NCBI GenBank assembly: GCA_963812525.1
Contig: CAWEVL010000011.1
Span: 310,001-374,000, forward strand
Direction: 5' to 3'
Origin: Bog-756 sp963812525
Lineage (GTDB): Bacteria; Actinomycetota; Acidimicrobiia; Acidimicrobiales; RAAP-2
Length of the DNA stretch: 64,000 bases
Below are positions 56,390 to 64,000 of the stretch, piece after piece; within the stretch, counting starts at the first letter, position 1, and every line of letters begins with the position of its first letter. The notes beneath the pieces were generated by a model. That model was given only the letters and a program-made list of their open reading frames with translations, made no database searches and had not been told where the DNA came from. A program made the position numbers and the translations under genes.

Positions 56390-57085
56390 ATGCCGACCCC
56401 CCCCGCACGACCGAAGCTGCGAGTGGCCCCGTCGATCCTGTCGGCCGACTTCGGCAGCCTGTCCGAGGCGGTCGACTCGGTGGCACCCGGGACCGCCTGG
56501 CTCCATGTCGATGTCATGGACGGGCACTTCGTCCCCAACCTGACCATCGGGCCGCCGGTGGTGGCCTCCCTGCGGGAGCACACCGACCTGTTCTTCGACA
56601 CCCACCTGATGATCACCGACCCGGGCAACTTCCTGGAGGCGTTCCGCGATGCCGGCTCGGACGGGTGCACCGTCCACGTCGAGGTGGGGAACACCGCCGA
56701 GCACATCGCCCAGATGCGGGAGCTGGGCCTGCGGGTCGGGCTGGCCGCCAATCCCGACACGCCGTTCGAGGCCCTCGAGCCCTACCTCGACCAGGTCGAC
56801 CTGGTCCTGTGCATGACCGTCTTCCCCGGCTTCGGGGGTCAGTCCTTCATCGCCGACGTCATGCCCAAGGTCGCGCAGGTCCGCTCGGCGGCCGTCCAGC
56901 GGGGCCTCCCCCTCGACGTGGAGGTCGACGGGGGAATCGACCAGGACACCGTGGTCGAGGCGGCCCGGTCGGGGGCCAATGTGTTCGTGGCCGGTTCGGC
57001 GGTGTTCGGTCGGGCCCACCCCCTGGCCGCCACGGAGGACATCCTGCGCGCCGCGGCCGGCTCCCTGGCGGGCGATCCGTCCTGA
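56390..57085 (+). CDS. rpe: Ribulose-phosphate 3-epimerase
   Basis: 231 aa TIM barrel. APSILSADFGSL, HVDVMDGHFVPNLTIGPPVV, TVFPGFGGQSF and VEVDGGIDQDT hold the metal and acid/base residues. Converts ribulose-5-P and xylulose-5-P, supplying pentose phosphate for the following rib genes. The stop touches the possible CTG start of ribD. Confidence 0.96.
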   Translation: MPTPPARPKLRVAPSILSADFGSLSEAVDSVAPGTAWLHVDVMDGHFVPNLTIGPPVVASLREHTDLFFDTHLMITDPGNFLEAFRDAGSDGCTVHVEVGNTAEHIAQMRELGLRVGLAANPDTPFEALEPYLDQVDLVLCMTVFPGFGGQSFIADVMPKVAQVRSAAVQRGLPLDVEVDGGIDQDTVVEAARSGANVFVAGSAVFGRAHPLAATEDILRAAAGSLAGDPS

Positions 57086-57135
57086 TCCGTCGGAGCCACC
57101 CGGCGGATGCCGCCGGGCGGAGCGACGCCGAGTGG

Positions 57136-58137
57136 ATGGCCCGCGCCGCGGCCGTGGCCGGGTCGGTCCGCGGACGCACCTCACCCAATCCCTGGGTGGG
57201 TGCCGTCGTGGTCGGGGCGCCGACCCCGGCCGGGTCGTCGGCCTTCGAGGGGGCCACCGCACCCCCGGGCGGTCCCCACGCCGAGATCGCCGCCCTGCGG
57301 GCCGCCGGTGCCGCCGCCGAGGGAGCCACCCTCTACGTCACCCTCGAGCCGTGTTCGCACCACGGCCGGACCCCGCCCTGCACCGAGGCCATCGTGGCCG
57401 CCGGCATCCGGCGGGTGGTGGTGGCGCTCGCCGATCCCGACGCCCGGGTCGACGGGGCCGGTATCGCCGCCCTGCGCTCGGCCGGCCTGGAGGTCGAGGT
57501 GGGGGTGGGGGAGGACGACGTCCGGGCACAGCTGGCGCCGTACCTGAAGCACCGCCGCACCGGCCGACCGTGGGTGGTGCTCAAGCTGGCCGCCTCCCTG
57601 GACGGTGGCACGGCCGCCCCCGACGGCACCAGCCGGTGGATCACGGGTGAGGAGGCCCGGGCCGACGCCCACCGCCTCCGGGCCCAGTGCGACGCCATCC
57701 TGGTGGGATCGGGGACGGTCCGGGCCGACGACCCCGCCTTGACCGTCCGTCTGCCCCCCGGTGACCCCTGGTTCCGGGGTCCCGACGACCAGCCGCTCCG
57801 GGTGGTGCTGGGGTCGGTCCCGCCGGGTGCCGCCGCCGCGCCGGCCCTGGAGCTCGGCGGACCGCCGGGCGAGGTCCTCGACGACCTGGGCCGCCGGGGA
57901 GTGCTGCAGGTGTTGGTGGAGGGGGGCGCCACGGTGGCCCACGCCTTCCATCAGGCCGGACTGGTGGACCGCTACGTTCTGTACCTGGCCCCGGCCCTGT
58001 TCGGGGGCGGGGACGCCCGGCCCCTGTTCGACGGCCCGGGCGTGTCCTCGATCGACGGTCTGTGGCGGGGCCGACTGCAGTCGGTGACTAGCCTGGGGGA
58101 CGATCTCCGGGTCGAATTGTCTGCCCTCGGCGCCTGA
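57136..58137 (+). CDS. ribD: Bifunctional riboflavin deaminase/reductase (RibD)
   Basis: 333 aa from the first standard start codon. Deaminase domain: GRTSPNPWVGAVVV, the zinc ligands in PHAEIAALRAAG and LEPCSHHGRTPPCTEAI. Reductase domain: LKLAASLDGGTAAPDGTSRW, ILVGSGTVRADDPALTVR and LVEGGATVAHAF. ATG 57136 removes part of the first helix found in relatives. A CTG at 57082, overlapping the rpe stop as CTGA, would add 18 residues and may be the true start. No riboflavin synthase follows. Confidence 0.92.
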   Translation: MARAAAVAGSVRGRTSPNPWVGAVVVGAPTPAGSSAFEGATAPPGGPHAEIAALRAAGAAAEGATLYVTLEPCSHHGRTPPCTEAIVAAGIRRVVVALADPDARVDGAGIAALRSAGLEVEVGVGEDDVRAQLAPYLKHRRTGRPWVVLKLAASLDGGTAAPDGTSRWITGEEARADAHRLRAQCDAILVGSGTVRADDPALTVRLPPGDPWFRGPDDQPLRVVLGSVPPGAAAAPALELGGPPGEVLDDLGRRGVLQVLVEGGATVAHAFHQAGLVDRYVLYLAPALFGGGDARPLFDGPGVSSIDGLWRGRLQSVTSLGDDLRVELSALGA

Positions 58138-58140
58138 GGA

Positions 58141-58278
58141 CCGGGTGCCCGACCCGGAAAATGCCTAAGGCCGGCCCGTAGCCGGCCGACACTAGAAGAG
58201 GACCGGTGTCACGGATCCGTGCCGCCACCGCTAGCCATCGGACACCAACACTGCGCCGGACACCGGACCGGGTCCGGC
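58141..58278 (+). promoter_or_regulatory. Structured leader before ribBA
   Basis: The 169-bp gap holds three perfect inverted repeats: CCGGGT/ACCCGG (58141-58157), GGCCGGC/GCCGGCC (58169-58187) and CCGGACC/GGTCCGG (58263-58277). It does not match the FMN riboswitch core. It may hold a ribD terminator and a control element for ribBA. Confidence 0.4.
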
Positions 58279-58306
58279 GCACCGAACAGAGGGAGACCAA
58301 GGGTCG

Positions 58307-59527
58307 ATGCCCTTTTCTGCAGTCGAGGATGCCATTGCGGCGGTGGGCCGCGGGGAGATCGTCGTGGTGGTCGACGACGAGGACCGCGAGAACGAGGGCG
58401 ACCTGATCATGGCGGCTGACGCCGTCACTCCCGAGAAGATCGCCTTCTTCCTGGCCCACACCTCCGGCCTGATCTGCGTGCCCCTTACGCCCGAGCGGGT
58501 GGAGCACCTCGACCTCCCGCTGATGGTCACCTCCAACACCGAGGTCCAGCGAACCGCCTTCACCGTCAGCGTCGACTACCGGCACGGGACCTCGACCGGC
58601 ATCTCGGCCGCCGACCGGGCGGCCACCATCAAGGCCCTGGCCGACCCCCACATCCGCCCCACCGACCTCAACCGGCCCGGCCACATCTTCCCCCTCCGGT
58701 ACCGTCCCGGTGGCGTGCTCAAGCGGGCGGGCCACACCGAGGCCGCCGTGGACCTGGCCCGGGCGGCCGGCATGTCCCCGGTGGGCGTGCTGTGCGAGGT
58801 GGTCAGCGAGGACAAGACGGGAATGGCCCGACTGCCCGAGCTCACCCGGTTCGCCGAGAAGTACGGCCTCCACCTGATCTCCATCGCCGACCTCATCCGC
58901 TACCGGCGCCACAAGGACAAGCTGGTCCGTCGGATCGCCGATGCCCGGGTGCCGACCGACTTCGGGGAGTTCACGGTCTACGCCTACGAGTCGGTGCTGG
59001 ACGGCGAGCACCACGTGGCGCTGGTCAAAGGGGACGTGGCCGGGCGCGAGAACGTCCTGGTCCGGGTGCACAGCGAGTGCCTCACCGGTGACGTGTTCGG
59101 GTCGGTCCGGTGCGACTGCGGTCCACAGCTGCACGGGGCGATGTCGGCCATCAACGACAACGGCAGCGGCGTCATCGTCTACCTCCGCGGCCACGAGGGG
59201 CGAGGCATCGGACTGGCCCACAAGCTGCGGGCCTACAACCTGCAGGAGGAGGGCTACGACACGGTCGACGCCAACCTGGAGCTGGGCCTGCCCGCCGACT
59301 CCCGTGAGTACGGGATCGGGGCCCAGATCCTGGTCGACCTCGGGATCACCACCATGCGCCTCATGACCAACAACCCCACCAAGTACGGAGGTCTCGAGGG
59401 CTTCGGACTCGACATCGTGGAACGGGTCAACATCCAGCCCACCCCGACCCCGGAGAACATCGAGTACCTGCGGACCAAGCGGGAACGGATGGGCCACCTC
59501 CTCGAGGGCCTCGATGACGTCCTCTGA
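58307..59527 (+). CDS. ribBA: 3,4-DHBP synthase / GTP cyclohydrolase II (RibBA)
   Basis: 406 aa fusion. RibB part: DDEDRENEGDLIMAAD (Mg site), HGTSTGISAADRA and RPGHIFPL. RibA part (~205-406): zinc cysteines in HSECLTGDVFGSVRCDCG, YLRGHEGRGIGL and NNPTKYGGLEGFG. Provides both early precursors of riboflavin. AGAGGGA at 58288-58294 is a possible ribosome binding site. It overlaps ribH by 14 bases. Confidence 0.96.
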   Translation: MPFSAVEDAIAAVGRGEIVVVVDDEDRENEGDLIMAADAVTPEKIAFFLAHTSGLICVPLTPERVEHLDLPLMVTSNTEVQRTAFTVSVDYRHGTSTGISAADRAATIKALADPHIRPTDLNRPGHIFPLRYRPGGVLKRAGHTEAAVDLARAAGMSPVGVLCEVVSEDKTGMARLPELTRFAEKYGLHLISIADLIRYRRHKDKLVRRIADARVPTDFGEFTVYAYESVLDGEHHVALVKGDVAGRENVLVRVHSECLTGDVFGSVRCDCGPQLHGAMSAINDNGSGVIVYLRGHEGRGIGLAHKLRAYNLQEEGYDTVDANLELGLPADSREYGIGAQILVDLGITTMRLMTNNPTKYGGLEGFGLDIVERVNIQPTPTPENIEYLRTKRERMGHLLEGLDDVL

Positions 59528-60104
59528 CCTCACCCTCCTCCCCGACGATGCCAAGGGCCGGGCCGCCGCCCGGGTGGGCACGTCGATCGACGGGACGGCC
59601 CTGGCCCGACAGGACCTGCCGCGTCGGGAGGTGCGGGTGGGCCTGGCCTGTGCCGAGTTCAACGGCGGGATCACCGACCGGCTCCTGACCGGGGCCCTCG
59701 ACGCCCTGGACGAGGCCGGCTGCGACCTGGGCCGGACCGTGGTGGTCTGGGCCCCCGGTGCCTTCGAGCTGCCGGTGGTGGCCCAGAAGCTGGCCGCCTC
59801 GGAGTCGGTGGACGCGGTGATCTGTCTCGGCGCGGTCATCCGGGGCGACACCGGCCACTACGACTTCGTGGCCGGACAGTGCGCCTCCGGCCTGCAGCGG
59901 GTCCAGCTCGACACCGGCATCCCGGTGGTCTTCGGGGTCCTCACCACCGACACGGTGGACCAGGCGCTGGCCCGCTCCGAGCCCGACCGGACCAACAAGG
60001 GCCGCGAGGCGGCCGAGACCGGACTGGCCACGGTGGCGGCGCTGGCCGCGGTGTCCGGGCTGTCGGCGGGGACCCGGGTGGGATTCTCCGTCGGGAGGCG
60101 CTGA
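59514..60104 (+). CDS. ribH: 6,7-Dimethyl-8-ribityllumazine synthase
   Basis: 196 aa. A ~40-residue N-terminal extension comes before the fold. CAEFNGGITDRLL, VVWAPGAFELPVVAQKLA, CLGAVIRGDTGHYDFVAGQ (catalytic His) and VVFGVLTTDTVDQALAR are clear. It condenses the RibBA and RibD products. Its stop overlaps the hisG ATG (TGATG). Confidence 0.95.
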   Translation: MTSSDLTLLPDDAKGRAAARVGTSIDGTALARQDLPRREVRVGLACAEFNGGITDRLLTGALDALDEAGCDLGRTVVVWAPGAFELPVVAQKLAASESVDAVICLGAVIRGDTGHYDFVAGQCASGLQRVQLDTGIPVVFGVLTTDTVDQALARSEPDRTNKGREAAETGLATVAALAAVSGLSAGTRVGFSVGRR

Positions 60105-61000
60105 TGTTGCGGCTGGTCCTCCCCAAGGGCTCGCTCGAGCGGGCCACCCTCGAACTGTTCGCGGCGGCCGATCTGGGCGTGACCCGGTCCTCGGAGGTCG
60201 ACTACCGGGCCACCATCGACGATCCCCGGGTGGCCGAGGTGCGCATCCTGCGCCCGCAGGAGATCCCCCTGTACGTGGCCGACGGCCTGTTCGACGTGGG
60301 CATCACCGGCCGCGACTGGATCGAAGAGCGGGGGAGCGCGGTGACCTCGCTCGGCGTCCTCCCGTACTCCAAGACCACGGCCAACCCCATCCGTGTGGTC
60401 CTGGCCGTGCCCACCGGCTCGGAGGTCTCGTGCGTGTCCGATCTGGCCCGGGCCGGCACCGGCCCCGGCGGCGCGGTGCGGGTCTCCACCGAGTACCCCG
60501 AGCTCACCGGTCGGTACCTCCAGCGCCACGGGGTGAAGGCCGAGGTCAGCCTGTCCTACGGCGCCACCGAGGCCAAGGTGCCCGACATCGCCGACTGCGT
60601 GGTGGAGATCACCGAAACCGGCCGGGCCCTCCGGGCCGCCGGGCTCAAGATCGTGGAGACCCTGCTGGTGTCCCACACCGAGCTGATCGCCAATCCGATC
60701 GCCGCGGCAGACACCGGCAAGCGCCACGCCATGGAGCAGCTGCTGACCCTGCTGCAGGGGGCGCTCGAGGCGCGGGGCAAGGTGCTGGTCAAGCTCAACG
60801 TCCCGGCCGAGCAGCTGCCCGGGGTCATCGAGGTCCTGCCCTCGCTGCGGTCGCCCACCGTCTCCGAGCTCTTCGGTGGGGGGGGCTTCGCGGTGGAGAC
60901 CGTGGTGCCCAAGTCGGAGATCAACGTGCTGATCCCCGCGCTCAAGGACCGGGGGGCCACCGACATCATCGAACTGGCCCTGTCCAAGATCGTCCACTGA
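60104..61000 (+). CDS. hisG: ATP phosphoribosyltransferase, long form (HisG)
   Basis: 298 aa with the C-terminal ACT-like regulatory domain of HisG-L (GKVLVKLNVPAEQLPGVIEV onward). RLVLPKGSLERAT opens the protein, LFDVGITGRDWIEE follows, and the PRPP region is near SYGATEAKVPDIADCVVEIT. First step of histidine synthesis. It is fused translationally to the rib operon, without hisE between ribH and hisG. Confidence 0.95.
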   Translation: MLRLVLPKGSLERATLELFAAADLGVTRSSEVDYRATIDDPRVAEVRILRPQEIPLYVADGLFDVGITGRDWIEERGSAVTSLGVLPYSKTTANPIRVVLAVPTGSEVSCVSDLARAGTGPGGAVRVSTEYPELTGRYLQRHGVKAEVSLSYGATEAKVPDIADCVVEITETGRALRAAGLKIVETLLVSHTELIANPIAAADTGKRHAMEQLLTLLQGALEARGKVLVKLNVPAEQLPGVIEVLPSLRSPTVSELFGGGGFAVETVVPKSEINVLIPALKDRGATDIIELALSKIVH

Positions 61001-61003
61001 GCC

Positions 61004-62188
61004 ATGGTGTCCGAGTCCACCCTCTGGCAAGGTCCGTCCGGACTGGTGCCGGCCGGGCAGGCCCCCCTGGTCGGCGATGTCGCCGAGTTCGACGAGCCGA
61101 GGGGCCTGGGTGTCATCCACTACGGCGTCGGCCAGCGGATCGACTTCCACTGCACGGCCATCACCGACGGGTCCCGCCGCATCGACGTGGGGACGGTGGT
61201 GGCCTTCGAGGTGGTGGCCGGTCGCCTGGGTCGTCTCGAGGCCCGATCGGTCCGCCCGCTGCCCGGGGTACCCCACCCCGGGGCCACCCTGGTCGCTGAG
61301 GAGGGCGCCGGGGGGCCGGTCGACGACGGACCGCCTCCGGGCCCGGCCGCCCCGCCGACACCGCCGACACCGGCGGCCCACGACGAGCCGGGCCACGACG
61401 GCCCTTTCGAGCTGCCCGGCCGGGAGGCCCTCCGTCGGGAGCTCGAGCGCCATGCCCAGACCAGAGCGCCCGCCCCGGCGAAGCGTGCGCCGGTGGAGGG
61501 TGGCCCGGCGTCGGGTGGCCCGACGGTGGGCGGCCCGGCGTCAGCGTCGGCGGGCTTCACGACCGAGGACACCGTGTCACCGAGCAGTTGGCCGCTCGGT
61601 GGAGACGACGACCGCCGAGTCGTCGGCCACGGCGTTCCGGACGCCGGGACCGGGTGGGCGGGCACTCAGGACGCCGGGCCCTCCGGGTCGGGGGTCGTGC
61701 CCGACTCGTCCGCGGCGCGCGTTTCGAGCCCCGTGTCCTCGTGGGAGCCCGAGCCGGCGCCCGAGCCCGTGTCGGTCGACGCGTCGGCGTCGTCCCAGGG
61801 ACCGGACGGGAGCGAGGGGACCGGTGCCGGAGCCGAGGACGCTGCGGTCGAGGGCGCGGACGTCACCCCGCCGCTGGGCACCCCGCCGACCGTCTCGTCC
61901 CTGGCGGTGTCGCCCCCACCGGCCGTGTCCGACCCACGGTGTCGCACCGGCCGTGTCCGACCCACCGCCACGGCCGTGTCCGACCCACCACCGGCCGTGT
62001 CCGACCCATCGCCGCCGTCATCACCCCCGGAACCGCCGTCGGCTGCCGAGACCTCGGCGGCGTCCACGCCGGTGGGCGCACCCCATCCCGACTTCTGGTC
62101 GCCCATGCCCAGGCCCGCGTCCGGACCGCCGCCCACCTGGCGCACACCGGTGACGCCGAGGACACCACCTCCGTCCGAGGGCGACTGA
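61004..62188 (+). CDS. Cold-shock-domain protein with a long low-complexity tail
   Basis: 394 aa. The N-terminal ~85 residues form a cold-shock/OB-like domain (GDVAEFDEPRGLGVIHYG, IDFHCTAITDGSRRIDVG, VVAFEVVAGRLGRLEARSV). A short charged helix (LRRELERHAQTR) and about 240 residues of Pro/Ser/Gly/Asp-rich tail follow. The last 523 bases lie antisense to the 3' part of the MFS gene. ATG or GTG close to 61004, three bases after hisG. Probably RNA-binding; the tail function is unknown. Confidence 0.75.
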   Translation: MVSESTLWQGPSGLVPAGQAPLVGDVAEFDEPRGLGVIHYGVGQRIDFHCTAITDGSRRIDVGTVVAFEVVAGRLGRLEARSVRPLPGVPHPGATLVAEEGAGGPVDDGPPPGPAAPPTPPTPAAHDEPGHDGPFELPGREALRRELERHAQTRAPAPAKRAPVEGGPASGGPTVGGPASASAGFTTEDTVSPSSWPLGGDDDRRVVGHGVPDAGTGWAGTQDAGPSGSGVVPDSSAARVSSPVSSWEPEPAPEPVSVDASASSQGPDGSEGTGAGAEDAAVEGADVTPPLGTPPTVSSLAVSPPPAVSDPRCRTGRVRPTATAVSDPPPAVSDPSPPSSPPEPPSAAETSAASTPVGAPHPDFWSPMPRPASGPPPTWRTPVTPRTPPPSEGD

Positions 62189-63759
62189 GCCTCTTCCTCC
62201 CCGCCCTCGGCGCCCGATGGGGGGGTCCGTTCCGTGTCGTCCTCGGCGTAGGGGTTGCCGAGGATGTTTCGCGCCATGTCGATCACCACCGCGCTGTCGG
62301 CGTCCTCCTTGGTGACCACGCCGAGCAGGGGCGCGGCCAGCAGACCGGTGACGATGCCCGTCTCGGCCATGGACTCGGCCTGCACCACGCTCCACTCCCA
62401 CAGGCGGCCCACCATGTCTCCGCCCGAAGCGGCTTTGGTCGGGAACTTCAGCCAGCAGTTGACGATGGCGTGGGCCAGGCCGGTGGCCGCCGGGAAGACC
62501 CAGATGAGCCGGTAGTTGCCGGTGGCGTCGATGACCACGGCGGCGATGTAGGCCAGGATCACGCTGCACAGGTTGAACGGCGCCAGCAGCACCCCGAGCC
62601 GCTCACCCAGCCCCCCGGCCCTCGGCAGCAGCTGGAGCAGGAGGGGGGCCAGCACGATGATGTACGCCCCGATGAACGGCGCCCCGATATAGCTCAGCAC
62701 CACGGCCTGCCACAGGTGGGTGTCGAAGTACTGCACGCCGGCCAGGAGGGCACCGATCAGTGGGGCCCCGACGGCGAGCTGCATCGGGGAGAGGCGTCGA
62801 CTCAGCGGGACGCCGAGGCCGATGCCGATGAAGAAGACGGGCAGCCCGGTCACGAAACCGGCGATGGTCTGGGCGCTGGCGCCGGCGTGGAGGACCCGCT
62901 GGAAGAACAGGATGGCCACGTACGCCGTGGAGCCCACCCCGGCCCAGAAGAGGAGCGAGCCGGCCACCAGCACTTTGGCGTTGGGGCCGGCCAGGATGTC
63001 CCGGAGCTCGTCTCGCGTCGGTCGGGCCCGCTGTTGGCGGTCGGTCTCGGCCCCGAAGCTGGCCGCCGGAGCCTCCCGGACCAGGACCAGGACGGTGATC
63101 CCCACTCCCACCATGATCAGCGCGGCAATCTGGAACGGGAGGTTCCAGGTGGCCGGGTCGTTCTGCTTCCAGGTGGCGATCACGGTGCCCTTGATGAGCA
63201 GGCTGGCCAGCGTGCCGAGCACAGTGGTCAGGAGCAGCGCCTTGATCCACCGGCTCCGTCCGAACACCTCGGGGACCACGGCCACGTTGGTCAGCGTGAA
63301 CACCGCCGCCGCCTGCCTGGCGATGACGATGAACAGCACCAACAGCCAGTAACCCTGGACCACGGTGAACATCCAGGTGGCCGCGCCCATCAGGATGAGG
63401 CTGCCCGCCATATAGGGGGTCCTCCGGCCCACCCTGCTCTTCGTGCGGTCGCTCAGGCGCCCGGCCACCGGGTAGGTCAACCAGCTGAGGAGTCGGTTGG
63501 CGGTGAGGGCGAAGGTCACCGCCAGGGCCCCGGAGGCCCGCTGCTGGACGAAGAGGGTGATCACGACCCCCGAGACGGCCAGATTGGCCCGGGGACCGAC
63601 CAGGCCGATGGACAGCCCGATGAAGCTCCGCACCCGGGAGGCGTCGATGGGTCCGGTGGGGGCCCGGCCGGCGGGCGGTCCGGCACCCGGGTCCCCGGAC
63701 TCGGCGGGCAGGGCCGGCGGCGGCCCGGGGCGAGGAGGCTCCTCGATGCCCCCGCTCAC
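61666..63759 (-). CDS. MFS transporter (MFS_2/GPH-like) with a long C-terminal tail
   Basis: 697 aa. A Pro-rich N-terminus of ~40 residues is followed by about 12 membrane segments up to residue ~440. The loop GRLSDRTKSRVGRRTPYM resembles the GPH sugar-cation symporters. A conserved-looking region continues to RNILGNPYAEDD (~500). The last ~195 residues are Gly/Asp/Ser-rich, and overlap the cold-shock gene on the other strand. The substrate is unknown. GTG start at 63759. Confidence 0.82.
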   Translation of the reverse strand: MSGGIEEPPRPGPPPALPAESGDPGAGPPAGRAPTGPIDASRVRSFIGLSIGLVGPRANLAVSGVVITLFVQQRASGALAVTFALTANRLLSWLTYPVAGRLSDRTKSRVGRRTPYMAGSLILMGAATWMFTVVQGYWLLVLFIVIARQAAAVFTLTNVAVVPEVFGRSRWIKALLLTTVLGTLASLLIKGTVIATWKQNDPATWNLPFQIAALIMVGVGITVLVLVREAPAASFGAETDRQQRARPTRDELRDILAGPNAKVLVAGSLLFWAGVGSTAYVAILFFQRVLHAGASAQTIAGFVTGLPVFFIGIGLGVPLSRRLSPMQLAVGAPLIGALLAGVQYFDTHLWQAVVLSYIGAPFIGAYIIVLAPLLLQLLPRAGGLGERLGVLLAPFNLCSVILAYIAAVVIDATGNYRLIWVFPAATGLAHAIVNCWLKFPTKAASGGDMVGRLWEWSVVQAESMAETGIVTGLLAAPLLGVVTKEDADSAVVIDMARNILGNPYAEDDTERTPPSGAEGGEEEAQSPSDGGGVLGVTGVRQVGGGPDAGLGMGDQKSGWGAPTGVDAAEVSAADGGSGGDDGGDGSDTAGGGSDTAVAVGRTRPVRHRGSDTAGGGDTARDETVGGVPSGGVTSAPSTAASSAPAPVPSLPSGPWDDADASTDTGSGAGSGSHEDTGLETRAADESGTTPDPEGPAS
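61921..62008. repeat. Four copies of a 16-base repeat in the overlapping tails
   Basis: GGCCGTGTCCGACCCA occurs at 61921, 61949, 61972 and 61993 (spacings 28, 23 and 21). Three copies read AVSDP in the plus frame; the second is out of frame. On the minus strand the same copies give GSDTA. Confidence 0.85.
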
Positions 63760-63768
63760 CCGTCGCCG

Positions 63769-64000
63769 TCAGTCGGAGTGTCGCCGGCCGGCCGTGGGTC
63801 CGCGGTGGGTGCCCCGGCCGGTCGACTCCCCGCCCGTCGACTCCCCGTTGACACCCACCGCCGAGGCCGCCTCGGCCCCGGCCCGCTGGGCGCCGTCGAT
63901 CTGCACGTAGGCCAGCCGGAGCTGGCTCAGGCCGTCCTTCAGGGGCTCCTCGGCCTCACCCAGCCGTCCCTCGAGCCCGGTGACCAGGCTGGCCAGCGCA
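63769..64000 (-). CDS. Partial gene, C-terminal end of an unknown protein
   Basis: About 76 residues are visible before the stop; the gene continues beyond the window. The visible part is helical and probably coiled-coil (VTGLEGRLGEAEEPLKDGLS, QLRLAYVQIDGAQRAG), then a Gly/Ser/Thr/Arg-rich end. The family is not recognised. It ends ten bases before the MFS GTG, so it is likely the upstream gene of the same transcript. Confidence 0.6.
   Translation of the reverse strand, partial: ALASLVTGLEGRLGEAEEPLKDGLSQLRLAYVQIDGAQRAGAEAASAVGVNGESTGGESTGRGTHRGPTAGRRHSD

Noticed and set aside
58138..58306. FMN riboswitch before ribBA
   Set aside because: Conserved RFN core segments are absent.

Overview
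The window reads as chromosomal DNA from a high-GC actinobacterium, most likely Acidimicrobiia or a close relative (lineage is an inference). The support is an actinobacterial-type integration host factor beside gmk, a Bpa/PafE-type proteasome activator ending in a GTYL tail, an F420-type LLM oxidoreductase, a DUF3151 protein, a PriA without helicase motifs, an LCP wall protein, menaquinone genes and uniformly high-GC codon use. No rRNA, tRNA, CRISPR array, insertion sequence or phage gene was recognised.

Layout. 0-8.4 kb (minus strand): dnaE, bpa, a phosphodiesterase-like protein, an unknown protein and a DUF255 thioredoxin-like protein. 8.7-15.8 kb: an accessory metabolic block with a TPP enzyme, an FAD-linked oxidase, an LLM oxidoreductase and two amidohydrolase-like proteins (minus), then a divergent short-chain dehydrogenase. 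15.8-21.6 kb: menE, menB, menA, menH and menD for menaquinone. 21.7-30.9 kb: single genes including an LCP protein, a carotenoid oxygenase, tyrS, DUF3151, a lipoprotein, a flavin reductase, a cysteine-cluster protein divergent from an nfuA-like gene, and an A24 peptidase. 30.9-36.4 kb: aroC-aroK-aroB-aroQ-Xaa-Pro peptidase-efp-nusB. 36.4-45.7 kb: pyrR-pyrB-pyrC-carA-carB-pyrD-pyrF. 45.7-48.9 kb (minus): an unknown gene, a pxpB-pxpC fusion and pxpA. 49.0-61.0 kb: mihF-gmk-rpoZ-coaBC-metK-priA-def-fmt-rpe-ribD-ribBA-ribH-hisG. The end holds a cold-shock-domain protein that overlaps, tail to tail, an MFS transporter on the other strand, and then a truncated gene.

The shikimate and pyrimidine operons are packed with ATGA, GTGA or TGATG overlaps, so translational coupling is likely. 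Outside the operons many first genes have a TANNNT -10 box only 6-8 nt before the start codon, which predicts leaderless mRNAs. Five genes are interrupted by 14 one-base shifts. All are +1 and all can be repaired by removing one G or C, and 11 lie within 8.2-11.5 kb. I treat these genes as probably intact genes carrying sequence errors, but true decay cannot be excluded.

The most promising unexplained items are the accessory block at 8.7-15.8 kb, the cysteine-cluster/nfuA-like pair, the hairpin tandem repeat at 28.4 kb, and the wobble-aligned antisense overlap at 61.7-62.2 kb.
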